Positions 12,998-24,300 of a DNA stretch of 64,000 bases are shown piece after piece. Positions within the stretch are counted from its first letter, which is position 1, and every line of letters starts with the position of its first letter. The stretch is from Sphaeramia orbicularis. Its lineage: Eukaryota; Chordata; Actinopteri; Kurtiformes; Apogonidae. The DNA lies in assembly GCF_902148855.1 (NCBI RefSeq), contig NC_043964.1, positions 30,552,840 to 30,616,839 on the forward strand, in the 5' to 3' direction. A program made the translations under genes and the position numbers. The notes below the pieces were generated by a model. That model did not search any database. It had not been told where the DNA came from and saw only the letters and a list, made by a program, of their open reading frames with translations.

Positions 12998-14252
12998 GGA
13001 GCTCAAAGATCCAAACAGCTGCTGTCGACCAAAAGCATCTACTGATCTAAGATTTCGAATAATTAGTGAACCACTTCTCCAAAAAATAAGTGCCATTTCC
13101 TGTGTTGTCAGCAGCATCAAATCAGTTTTATTTAGACATTCAGAGGCTCCATAGTGAACATAGAAACACCATAATTTTCCGCAACACTGATTCACCAATA
13201 AAGCCCACGTAGTCACAAATGACTGTGGTTGTAGACACTTGATTTTATGTTCAGTTAATGACATATTCTGTTGAAAAAGTAAGATTTTCTAGAGTTTTCT
13301 CTGTTTTGATATAATAACCTTTGAATCTACTCAGAGTATCTACATCAGTGTTTTTTAACCTTGGGGTTGGGACCTCTGCTTCCTAATGAAAAATATATGG
13401 TGAGTTGAGATTATTTCAGCAGGATTAAATAATGTATTTGTTGCAGGTTGTTTTCAGATGAAAGAGTATTGTGGACTTTTAGCACATGCACATTCATATT
13501 AATGCTATACCAGTGTTTTTCAACCTGGGGTCGGGACTCCATGTGGGGTCACCTGGAATTCAAATGGGGTCGCCTGAAATTTCTAGTAATTGATAAAAAT
13601 AAAAATAAAAAACTTACTAATAAAAAAATATACGGTGAGTTGACAGAAACAATCACAATCCATAAAAGACATGACAAACTGAAGCTGAAATTGAAGCACT
13701 GTGGTACTGTTTATCTTTCAAATGTTCATTGTGGTCAGTTTCAGATGCTGCAGCTCTTTCTAAATTCATAGTTTGAGTTCTTGTTTGTTGAGTATTAATT
13801 GTCAGCCTTGTAAATCCAAGCTGGACTGACTGTACATATCCTGACCAAGGAAAATAAAATCCTCACTTTGTGCAGTAATCGCCACCTGGCTTTTCTGCCT
13901 CTGTCCATAAAAATATACATTATATAGACTAAATGTCCTCTAAAATTAACATTTACTCGCAACGTAGTATAGCAAACTATTACATGATCAAAAACAAAAT
14001 AATTTTAGCAAAACAAAAAAAAAGTCTCTGTTTTGAATATCTGGGGTCATCAGAAATTTGTGACGTTAAAATGGGGTCACAAGCCAAAAAAAGGTCGGGA
14101 ACCACTGACCTACATGATCAGCAAATTACAGGACAACACCTGCTCTGTGCTGAATAATGCAAAATACAGATGATGTTATAATAAAAGAAGTTAAATCACT
14201 TTGGAAGTTGCCACAAAAATAGTTCTCCCTCCTAACACTCTTTAAGGGTTCA
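12998..14252 (-). mobile_element. piggyBac-like MITE, copy E (inverted), split by a hAT insertion
   Basis: 12998-13337 and about 14116-14252 match the reverse complement of the MITE family at 40411-40948. Shared motifs are GACCAAAAGCATCTACTGATC, TTCAGAGGCTCCATAGTGAAC and, past the insertion, AAAATACAGATGATGTTATA. TTAA is at 12994-12997. The right terminus is diverged and approximate. It is more degenerate than copies A-D. Confidence 0.65.
13346..14107 (+). mobile_element. hAT-like non-autonomous element nested in MITE copy E
   Basis: Ends are CAGTGTTTTTTAACC and GGTCGGGAACCACTG, inverted repeats typical of hAT. Flanks ATCTACAT (13338-13345) and ACCTACAT (14108-14115) form an 8-bp target duplication with one mismatch. 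A second left-end-like motif at 13511 (CAGTGTTTTTCAACCTGGGG) shows that the left end is duplicated inside the element or that two related copies are stacked. No transposase. Confidence 0.8.
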
Positions 14253-16730
14253 ACAAATGATCTGTTTTTCAGGACAAACTAAAAAAAGAACTCCTTAATT
14301 TGACATTCCAGTAGAAAACTTGCCAAACTCTAATATTTTTCACCTGTTCCACCTGACAGAGTTCATGCACCGTGTATGCATATATTAATACTGAAATGTG
14401 TGAGCTCCTGGTGATGATTCATTTACACTATCTGCACACTTCGCTCTGTTTAAAGACACTGAATATCTTGTTTGAACTGCAGTGCATTAAAACTAATACC
14501 TTTAGAACACACGCGGTGCTGTGACAACAGGACCTCAGCAAACAGTAGAGAGGGACAATACAGGACATGCAGCAGACAAAAGGCTGTCTGCGCTGTTGTG
14601 TTCAGGAAGGGGCCTGCTTTGCTCTGATGTGGTGAACTGCAGTACCTGTGACACACACTGAGTTCCTGTGTTGAGTGTATGATGTCTAGTGCACACGTTC
14701 AAGAGTGGCAGGGTGATGAGTGACAAAGGCACATGCTGCCAACCCTGCCTATATGAGTCCTGACAGGCTTGCCGTGGGCCATCAGTGTGGGAGTGAGAGG
14801 TGATTATACAGTCATGCATTGCTGTTGTGCTCACAAGGACAGAAAAGAATACTCTGTGGGGATTACATTTTCAGAAAAGTTGTCTATAACGGGGAATACT
14901 TTTATGCAAATAATAATAATAAGTGCATAGAAAATGGGTAAATGTTTAGTCGGAAGGAAAGAGTAAAATATAATAATAGATAATATGAATCTTCAGTGCA
15001 TTTGTTTCTGTAGATTAAAAACTGCTGTGTATGGTAGTTCAATAATAAGTCAATGGCAAAAAAAACAAAAAAAACAGGCGCTCCATAGACCGACGCCTTA
15101 TTATCTCCCCAAATATAATACGAATCTGAAATCCCTGTTTTGTTGTAAAGAAAGCGTGCTTTATCTCTCAGCTCCTCCTCAGAAGCTCTCTATACAGCCA
15201 ATCAAAGCCCAAAGTGAATTATGGGAAAAAAAATCAGAGGAATGAAAGCGGTGACTGAATTTCCATATAGATAGACGGGCACATTAAACTTGTCTATCTC
15301 TGAGCTCTCTGTCCACTCTTCCTCTTATTACATTTTGATGGGGAGAAGGCCGGTTCATCTACATCATCATCTTACAACAACACCCCTCTTCATCCTCACC
15401 CCCCCACCCCACCCCTTTTCTCCCTCCCTCCCACCATATCACTCTCTGTCTGACTGTCTGTGGTGTCCCTATCTGCCTGGACACTTGATTGTTTCTGAAC
15501 TGCTGTTGACCCCATAAAAAGGAACCTGCTCCTGGTTTTACAGCCACGGTTTGTTGTGTTCATTTGCACGGTGAGTTTGCCTTCTTCCTCCTCCTGTAAT
15601 AGCTGCAGTTCATGATCCCTCAGTGGTAAGGAAAAGAGAAGCAAAGGGGTAAAAAAAAAAAAAAAAGAAAAAAAGAAAAAGACAGCTCCTCATCATAGTG
15701 CTTCCAGGCTTACATGTAAATTAAAACGCAATTAAAAACAGGCAAATAAGCTGTTCCCGGGAGATGGGCAAGGGGGGAAAAAGAGGAGGGGAGAGGAGGA
15801 AAGGGCTCTCAGGATAAGGGCCTGTGTCACTCATCATTAGTATAGCATTAGACTGAAGGGAGCTAAGGCTGAACACAGGCACATTTAGCGTAGCTGCTAC
15901 TGTCGGGTCTCCAAGCTGATGAAAATAACCTCACTATCCTATCCAAAGGGAATCACGCTGCTATACAGTAAAAGCCAGACAATTATTCAGCTATTGTTCT
16001 CTGAAGCGTCGCATTGTGTGCTTACTATTGTGCCTCATGTGCGAGCTTACTATTTATGCTGCTGCACAAAGCTGTGGAGTATCTATCATTGATGGCACTG
16101 GATGAATAATTCTAACATATAGCAGTGCTTTGAATTCAGACCCACAGTGCAGTGTTCTGTGTGCATTTTGTGCACACTCCCCACAGTCAAACCTCCACGC
16201 CATCCTCCTCTCCCAACACACTGACGCTCAATACAGTATTGACAAGTCGTGTATTCAGCCGCATTCTACCAGAATTCCACTGCACCTCCTCCTTCCTCCT
16301 CCTCTGGCTTCGCCTCTCACCCCTACCACCCTTGAAGCCTGGTGCTCTGCATAGCCCCCCACCCTTCCCTCCTTCCCTCCTTCCCTCTCTCCTCTTTCCT
16401 CTCTCTCAGGCTTCACGCACCCCCCACTTCTGCTCAGGCTTCTGGGTAGAGGGGATCAATGGGGGTAGCGTATGGTGGTGGATGTGGGGGTGAACCCCAC
16501 ACGACGGCAGCCTTGCAGGCAAGCAGGCGGTAGGGCGCTAAGAGGGGAAGAGGAGGGAGTGTGTATGTAGGGGGGTGGGAGGGGGGAGTGTGGATGGGGG
16601 GGGGGAGCAGAGCCCACCCTGGCAGAGGAGCACCCCTCTCTCTGCAGACCTGTCGCCTCGGAGCAACAATGGCCATGACAATGACACTGGAGGAGGAATT
16701 TCCGCTGCCCCCCATCACCACCACCACCAC
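14253..16730. other. no gene recognised
   Basis: Contains A-rich runs near 15060 and 15650 and C/T-rich low-complexity sequence at 15400-15440 and 16260-16420. Open frames in these tracts are composition artefacts. Confidence 0.5.
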
Positions 16731-16735
16731 CACCG

Positions 16736-16778
<43 letters not shown>

Positions 16779-16818
16779 CACACACACACACATGCACACA
16801 CACACAGACACACACACA
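16736..16818. repeat. (CA)n microsatellite
   Basis: About 80 bases of interrupted CA repeat, next to a (CAC)n run. It produces long spurious His/Thr and Cys/Val frames. Confidence 0.9.
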
Positions 16819-16839
16819 CCTCCCCACCCCATCTTCATA

Positions 16840-17110
16840 GTGCATTAAATTCAGCAGTGCCAAGATGAATGGCTTCCTAATAGCTTTCATTTGTTACAAT
16901 TATCATAATTAAACATATGTCAGGAGCAGACAAAGGGAAGGAGAGATTTCTGTGTTAGCACCTGAAGGGGGCACGCAGGCACTGGAAAAGGATAGTTTGG
17001 TTATAGCATAATTAGCCTGAATAGACTCGGATATTGTAATCATACAGCATATTTATAGTTTCTAATTACAGGGCCACTTTTTCGTTAATTCCATGCGTCG
17101 CCTTAATTTG
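16840..17110. promoter_or_regulatory. candidate conserved non-coding element
   Basis: Unique sequence with repeated AATTA cores (TCATAATTAAACAT, GCATAATTAGCC, TCTAATTACAGGGCC) and no coding potential, sitting between low-complexity tracts about 4.3 kb upstream of cbx4. A homeodomain-bound enhancer is plausible but unproven. Confidence 0.3.
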
Positions 17111-20100
17111 TTTTCAGCACCAGTCTGAACCTTGAGTTTTCATTCTTCTTGTGCATGCTCCAGCCTCTGTGTATGTCTATGTATCTGTATGTCCTTGCTA
17201 CATCAGCCTGTTTGATAGCAGAGTTTAATGACCGCCTGCTGAGCCTTGTGAGAATGGCTGTAGGGCCCTCTTAACATTTTTGTAATACCCCCCCTCTTCC
17301 CCCCTCCCTCCTTCTCCTCTCTTCCCTGTCCTTGCATTCTGTCTCTTAAACCAATCAACTCTTTTCTTCTACATTGCCGTGGAGGGATGAATCGGATGCT
17401 TGGCTGGCTGATGCAAAGGCCTTTTTCCCTGTACCCGTCTTTCTTTTCTTTTCTGTCTTACTCTGTCCCGTCTCCATTCCACCCCCCCCCTCCCCTTTTT
17501 CTCTTCCTCTCACCACCATCTTTCACCTTTTTTTGTACTCTGCTCTCTCTTATACCTCCAGTCTTTCCTTTCCTTGTTCCCTACATCAATCACACTTTCC
17601 CACTTACCCCCTCCTCCTCTTCCTCCTTCTCCTCCGCCTTCCTCCTCATCTCTCCATTCCCTCAGTTGGCACTTCTGGCACTATGCTCGGCGGGTGCCAA
17701 GGAGGGGAGGCCTTCTGGCTTCCCATGAGCCACCATTTTGTGGACTGCTTGATTGAGCCAGCTGTGTGCATGTGCTTCGAATGACTGAAAAAGAGAAAGT
17801 GTAGGGGAAGAGACAGACGGCAAGATGGAAAATGAAGGAAGAAATTGGTGTTGCAACAGAAAAGGTCACAAGGCAGAGCTCTCTTTGGTTCCTGCTGGGA
17901 CTGGACCAGAGATCATGACTTAACCTGACCCTGGCCCTCCTCCTACACACAGTTTTCTCTATGTTACACACACAACAACAGGGGCCACACATTCATTTAC
18001 ACACCCATTAATATACTCTACAGGCATTCTTCCTGGCACAGACTATAACCTCCCTCAACTCTTTGACTATGTTTTTTCTGTAGAAATCACACTCGTGCAA
18101 TGTTCTTTGACTTCAGAAGGAGCTTCCTGTTCATTTGTTTTAAATAAAAAAACAACTTTGTTTCCTGCTTTACATATCTTAAATATATTCTTTCCCACAA
18201 ACCAGCCTTGCTGCAGAAAAATGACGCCATGAGTTGTTTGAGAAGAGTCTTTTCAAACAGGAGATAAAACACAAACTGCTGACCCTGACTTTATCCTCCT
18301 GTTTTAGATAACAGCTCATGTGACCTTGGCGGGCCGCTGCAAGGACAAAATAAATGTCGAAATGTTTTGGTGAAAGCACTCATTGAACAAACCTGCAAAT
18401 GCAAATTCCTCAAAATGTCGGTTCCTTTTTTTTTTTTTTTTAAAGGTGACATGAAATGTATAAAGTACCCTTTCTTTGCGTGGTGCTGGGTAATTTAGGG
18501 TCGTTTTCCGATCAACAGAGAAGGCTTTCATTGAAAAGAAATGAGAAGTAATTTGTGAACAGACATTCTTCTTTTTTAACATCGTCCTGTTGAAAACTCA
18601 GCGGGTCTTTGAATGATTTGCAAACCAATTTACCTGCTCATCACAGGCTGATTTGCGACACCCCCACTTTTTTATTCGACTAATTGAATTTCTACAGAGT
18701 TTTCTTTTGGCTTTCCGAAATCGAACCTCTGTGCAAAACCTGGTCGATTTCCAGACAGCGGATTTTATCTGCTGCTTGAATGTAAAATGTCACAGGTGAG
18801 CAAGTGCAAGTGTACATGATCTTACCTGAGCGCATTCCTCAGAGGGCGCACAAACCGGGGAGCGACAACACCGCAAATGTACTCACTTATAAAGAAGGTG
18901 AGATTGAGGAACAGATATACATTTACTGCTCAGTGCTCACATTTTATCTGACTGCAGTAACTCTTCCTCAGATGATCAGCAAGGTGCTCCAGGCAAAATG
19001 GATCTGTTGGTTAGAAAGGGCAGCACATCCAGATCCTCAGAAAACAAATTTAAAAATTAGAAGCAAAACTGAACATTGAAATGAATGCTGTTTAATTCCT
19101 CAAATGTTCATACTTCATGCGCAATCTGGGCGATGTCAGTGAATGAAAACCTGTTAGTCTTTGCATTGTTGGCGCTGTTTCACTTCAGAAGCCTCTCATG
19201 ATTGAAGCAAACAGAGATAAAGACTTGTGATTTTGAACCAATAAAAGCAGCTTGTGTGAATCTCTGATCAGACCATGCCGACAAGCTGAGTCAGAAGATT
19301 TTCTAAATGATCGTCTCTGTCTTGACGCAGACTTTAGGCGTCGTTCCCGTCGGTACGAACACAAAATGACACATAATTTGTATTTTGGGTACCTGATGCG
19401 TAAACAGAGCTGACAGAGAACACCTTCAATGCCAAAATTTGCTCTGTAATGCAATCAGTCTACACTTGTGAATATGCATTTCGATGACAGAATATCCACT
19501 GAAAGGCTGAAGCGTGTTTGAGGAAACGACTGTTCTTTGGTGCCATTTTATCATGAGGTTGTTTGTCTGTCACAAACTTAAATTCCCTCTCTGTCTCTCT
19601 CTTTCTGTCTTCCTCTCTGTCTCTCTCTCCTTTCATGCTGTTGCTAGGGAAGCAGGGCGTATGCGCTCCCTGGCCGCGGCTGAAGGGCACAGGAAAAAAA
19701 CAGGAATAAGGCGAAAATACGTGGCTTTTATCGAGCATATTTTCAACCGACATAGTCTTAACCTCCTCAAGCACCTATTTCAAAACTCAAACTCGGGAAT
19801 TAATGTGTATAATATGCGTTATTTCGGCGCTTTCTCTCCATTACCTTATATGGCAGGGCTGAGATATATCGTGCCTGTGTTTAATAGGCTGGCCGCTGCC
19901 GCTCTGCTTAGAGGCTTCATTTTAACCCTTGTGATGCTGAATTATTTTTGGAGCACAAAAAGCATCGCCTTTAGCTTGTCAACGTCTTTTTATGCATCAT
20001 CAGCTCAGCTTATACAAACATACTGGTGCGTTTTGAGTGTAATTACGTTCAGAGATCACAATTTTACGCACGAAATCATGACTTTTACGCACGGATGCAC

Positions 20101-21090
20101 TGTTTCTCTTATGTTTCCAATCAAGTCCCCATAAATTAGATGACTTAATGCGGATGACATTTACAACACAGGGTACATGTTCTGTAGTCATATCTTCCGT
20201 GTAGTCGGACATAAATTGTCATTGCAGCGCTAGACGTGTCAAATCCGATATTACAGCCAATAAGCCAATAAGAGGCTGTAACTGACTCTGTAATTTGGGG
20301 GGAAAGCCGAGAAGTCTGGCAACGAATGAGTTTACCATTAGAAAGTTGCCACAGGTAGGCTGAAGGCTGCACACCAACCCTCTGCTGTGTGTCAAATTAA
20401 TGGCAGCTAAACCCAGAGGACATGGCACTGCTTTGACGACCTGTGTGTGCGTGTGTGTGACCTATATTTGCGAAGCACTGTTAGCAGGTTGAACTTCAAG
20501 CCTCCTTCTGTGCATAAATAACTGTGCTGCTTTAAGGGGATCGGAAATAAAAAGGGAACTTCTAGTTCATCTGAGCTTCAGCTTCAGCTCAAGTGAAAAA
20601 CAGAAGCCTTATTCATGCCATGTTTTCAGCCCCAACACCAAAATCAACGCTGTTTTTGTTTTGTTGGACAAGACTCTTGATAAGTTTAACTGATGTGAGG
20701 AGAGCATTTGGAATTAGCTGAACCCTGACTGACTTGGGAATTTAAGTTCCCTAGTGTGGCTTTGCAATGCACAAAGCACTTAGTGGGGTTTAGAGTTTAA
20801 AGGTAATTTTTTTGTGTTTGAGTAATTTTTTTTGCTAATAGAGACTTTTAATTACCATCTCATCTTAACCACTCGGAGTGTTTTTTCATACATGAAGGGG
20901 AATCCCACTAGCCCTATTGTCCATAAATAAATAAATAAACAAACAATGTAAGTATAAAAGCTGATTTCATGCATATATACATATGCTTTGACAATAACAC
21001 AGTGATTGATTTGAGTTTCCAGATATCCCTCCTGCAGTCTAGAACGTACGGGATAAACCCCAGCCTCAGTGCAAGGTCTCCACCTCCCCC
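17111..21090. other. no gene recognised; unique sequence before cbx4
   Basis: C/T-rich tracts occupy 17290-17660. 18560-18800 and 19640-20110 are unique and CpG-bearing. The latter contains a 206-codon open frame (19514-20134) whose peptide has no recognisable domain and starts in a (CT)n tract, so I do not call it a gene. Confidence 0.4.
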
Positions 21091-21099
21091 TCTCCGTCC

Positions 21100-21107
21100 T
21101 GACGTCA
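21100..21107 (+). promoter_or_regulatory. cbx4: CRE palindrome upstream of cbx4
   Basis: A perfect TGACGTCA (the CREB/ATF consensus) lies 265 bases upstream of the cbx4 ATG in a GC-rich stretch. The transcription start is not known, so this could be promoter or 5' UTR. Confidence 0.5.
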
Positions 21108-21371
21108 TGCACCAGGCTGAAGCTATTGCACGAAAAGAGCTGCTCGCAGCCGCACTACTGTGAATATCTCTATGCTCATTGCCAGGACTGTGGAGTGTGC
21201 AAAAAGGAGGGAGAGCGAGAGCGAGGAGAGGTGGAGGGGAATACGGTTGGATTTGGATACAACTGGAAAACTACCAAGCGCGCACAGCACGCACCGAAAG
21301 GAAGGCATATCGACGGTGCGTAGCCAACATTTCACCTACTCCCCGTCCCCTGCGATCGGTTTCAGGCGAGA

Positions 21372-24300
21372 ATGGAGCTCCCTGCCGCCGGAGAGCACGT
21401 CTTTGCGGTAGAGGGCATCGAAAAGAAGCGCATCCGCAAGGTAACATGCACGGAGCAAAATTGCAAAAGCGCCCGTTGGATGGAGGTAGCGATATTGCGC
21501 TCAATATGATCCTCATCATCATTTTTTTTTCTCCTTCTCCACCATCACAGGGCAAAACAGAGTACCTGGTCAAGTGGCGAGGATGGTCTCCTAAGTAAGT
21601 CGAAGTGCAACATTCCGTTAATATCTCCAAATCTGTGACATTTTTGCAAATTATTATTTTTTATTGCAAAATTGCCAAATCGAATTGCAATCACCAAGGG
21701 CGTGCGCGCTCGGTGTGGTTGTTTATGAGTGGGTGAGTGGTGTGTATGTGTGTGTGGAGCTTGGTGAGCGCGGTTGGTATGTGTTTCAGTGTATCCGCGG
21801 ATGCCTTCACTAATTTATGCGAGGGAAGGGGGTAGGCACAGCCATGTAATCCCGTTTTAATTATTTCTGCTCTGCCAGCGAATTTACGAGACAGTGGTGC
21901 TAAAATGGCCGACTGTATGTTGGTGCTGGAGGGTCGTTTGGAAGCACATACAGAGAGTTTTTGTTTGACATTTCGCTCTGCACTTGGATGTCCTCATGGT
22001 GCGCTGTAGCGGGAAGATGACTAACAGATATTCACGTTGTTATGTTTTAAAATGAGATCTTGCGGGACACTTGGGTTAAAAATTTAAAAAAAAATCGTGG
22101 CACCGAATGGATGTTGTGCGTCACCTGTCCACTTTACGCACATTAATGCGTAATGTGGGAATATGTGTGTGACAGTGTGGTTGAGGCCTGCATGTCAGTT
22201 AGTAAAAGGAAGTTTGCCCGCGATTGCTGTGTGACAGTTGTGTGCTCCTCTCTGCAGATACAACACATGGGAACCAGAGGAAAACATCCTTGACCCGCGT
22301 CTCCTGGTCGCGTTTCAACACAGGTGAGAGATGTGGACTTCGGACGAGGCCGCGCAACCTCCAGTTCAACCATGACCTTATATGGGCATGGGAGGAGGGG
22401 CGCTCCAGTAACTCAATCGCTGATCCCCCACCACCCACCCACCCACTCACCAACCCTCCCCACCCCCCTCCCCTCTCCACAGAACTGTCTCCTGGGGATA
22501 AGGCTGGGGATGTGGAAGCGAGAATTCCTGAATTATGGTGGAAATATCAGACACGGGTGATGATTTGTGGATGTAGTATGATTTGATTTGTACTGAGTTA
22601 TTATGTTTTAATGGTTGTGCATCTGGAATGAAAAGGTCCACTCATCACTTGACCCAGTTTGTATAAAAACAAAAGTAGCTGCCTTTAATTATCAAAAAGA
22701 TGCACGAGGACCAAAAATGGACCTGCATGGACCTGACTACATTTATTCATTTTCCCAATATGATGACGGGTGACCATGATGTTTAAGTGGGGAGGCCTAT
22801 GTAGTGCCTGATGGGATTGTCTTCACTGTAATGGGACCAGTTACAGGCTTGATCTAGTCTTTCCAGGACGAAACTGCCAGTAATGATTTTTTTTTTTTTT
22901 TTTTTGACATCAGCAGACCTTTCCTGCGATGCAATGCTGCAAAAATTTTGAGAATTTCCCACCTTTTGAGTCAAATCATCCCAAACGCATAAATCTCAGT
23001 CAGAGGTTGCGGTGTAAATGAATATAAATATCATTTAGCCCCATGGCGTGTGCAGTGCAACATTATGTATGGGTTTCTGAACCCATGAGGTTTGGGAGAT
23101 ACACCCTCTCTGTGGGCCATCAGGCCACTCATGGGACTTAGTAAGACATGATGGCTATGGAAAGGAATTCACATTTCTGAAAAGGCTAATTGACACGCAG
23201 TGCTCTCCAGCGTTTCCAGTGCACCGCTCTCATATTCCCCTGCAGCCAGCCTGCCTGCCTGCCTGCCTATGTGTCTGCCTCTGTGCTGATGGTCATGGAG
23301 TGCTGCCTCTGCACTGTGTGTGTGGATTCCTCTCTGCTCCCAGAGGATGGGGGAGGGGATCAGAGAGGGGAGGCTGTAATTGCCAAATCTTCTGTGAATA
23401 GGGGTCACCCCGTTGGACGCTGTTTGAAATCACACACATTATAGCATTAAAATGTAGACAGTTTTTTGTGTCCATTTTCTGGCAGCTCTAGTAGTTTGAA
23501 CATCTGTAGCAAAAGGCCAACAATAGGCTGGGCTTACGCATGCCTGGTGGAGGCTGCGTGCTGTCGGCCTTCACCCGCCTCCTGTTTTTTATGAGCCAAT
23601 GATGAGTCAAGGTTTACATCAGGGAGCAATATTTCACATAGACGCTAGTGTTGGGTCTAGACAGTACAATCAAAATAACACTTTGCCTCCCACAGTAAAA
23701 ATAGCTCCGAGAGATGTTTGTTATCATTCGGATTCTAATCAATATGCATTTGGAGTGTGTGGGTGTTAAATGTGCTGTGTTTACAACAGCAGCATAGATC
23801 TCAGAAATTCTCCACAATGTTGTGTTTATCCCATTTCATCCCTACCTCATGACCCTAATTAGAGAGTGAATGTAAGAAGAGGAAGGGTATGCTGCAGGAG
23901 GGAGGATGTTTGAAAGACAAGGAGAGATTCTCCCAGCTGTAGCCTTAATTGAATTTCTCCAGGATAATGAGAATATAGAATGGGCCGATTACCATGGAGA
24001 GCTATGCAAATAAGACCCATAATACTTTGCAGTCGGTCACATGTGGGCATTCATTAGTCCTCCAAATCAAAATTCCACTTTTGACCTTGAATAGGTGGAA
24101 GAAAATGAAGGAATACTCCAAATGTCAACCCTGTAATTTCCTGTGTAATTCTAATCATGTTTTTTAATGTAGTAATCTGAAACATCATCTACAAACGAGT
24201 TGTGTGCACAATAGGAGAATGTTGTGCAACAAAAAGTAATTGTCTTTTGTTTTCACAGAGAAAGGCAGGAGCAGCTGATGGGATATCGAAAGCGAGGGCC

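Noticed and set aside
16434-16890. Cys/Val- and His/Thr-rich open frames of 95-144 codons on both strands
   Set aside because: Produced by the (CA)n and (CAC)n repeats; no start context or domain.
1-21000. Possible exons of TBC1D16, the human neighbour upstream of CBX4
   Set aside because: No coding stretch resembling a TBC domain or its C-terminus was recognised.
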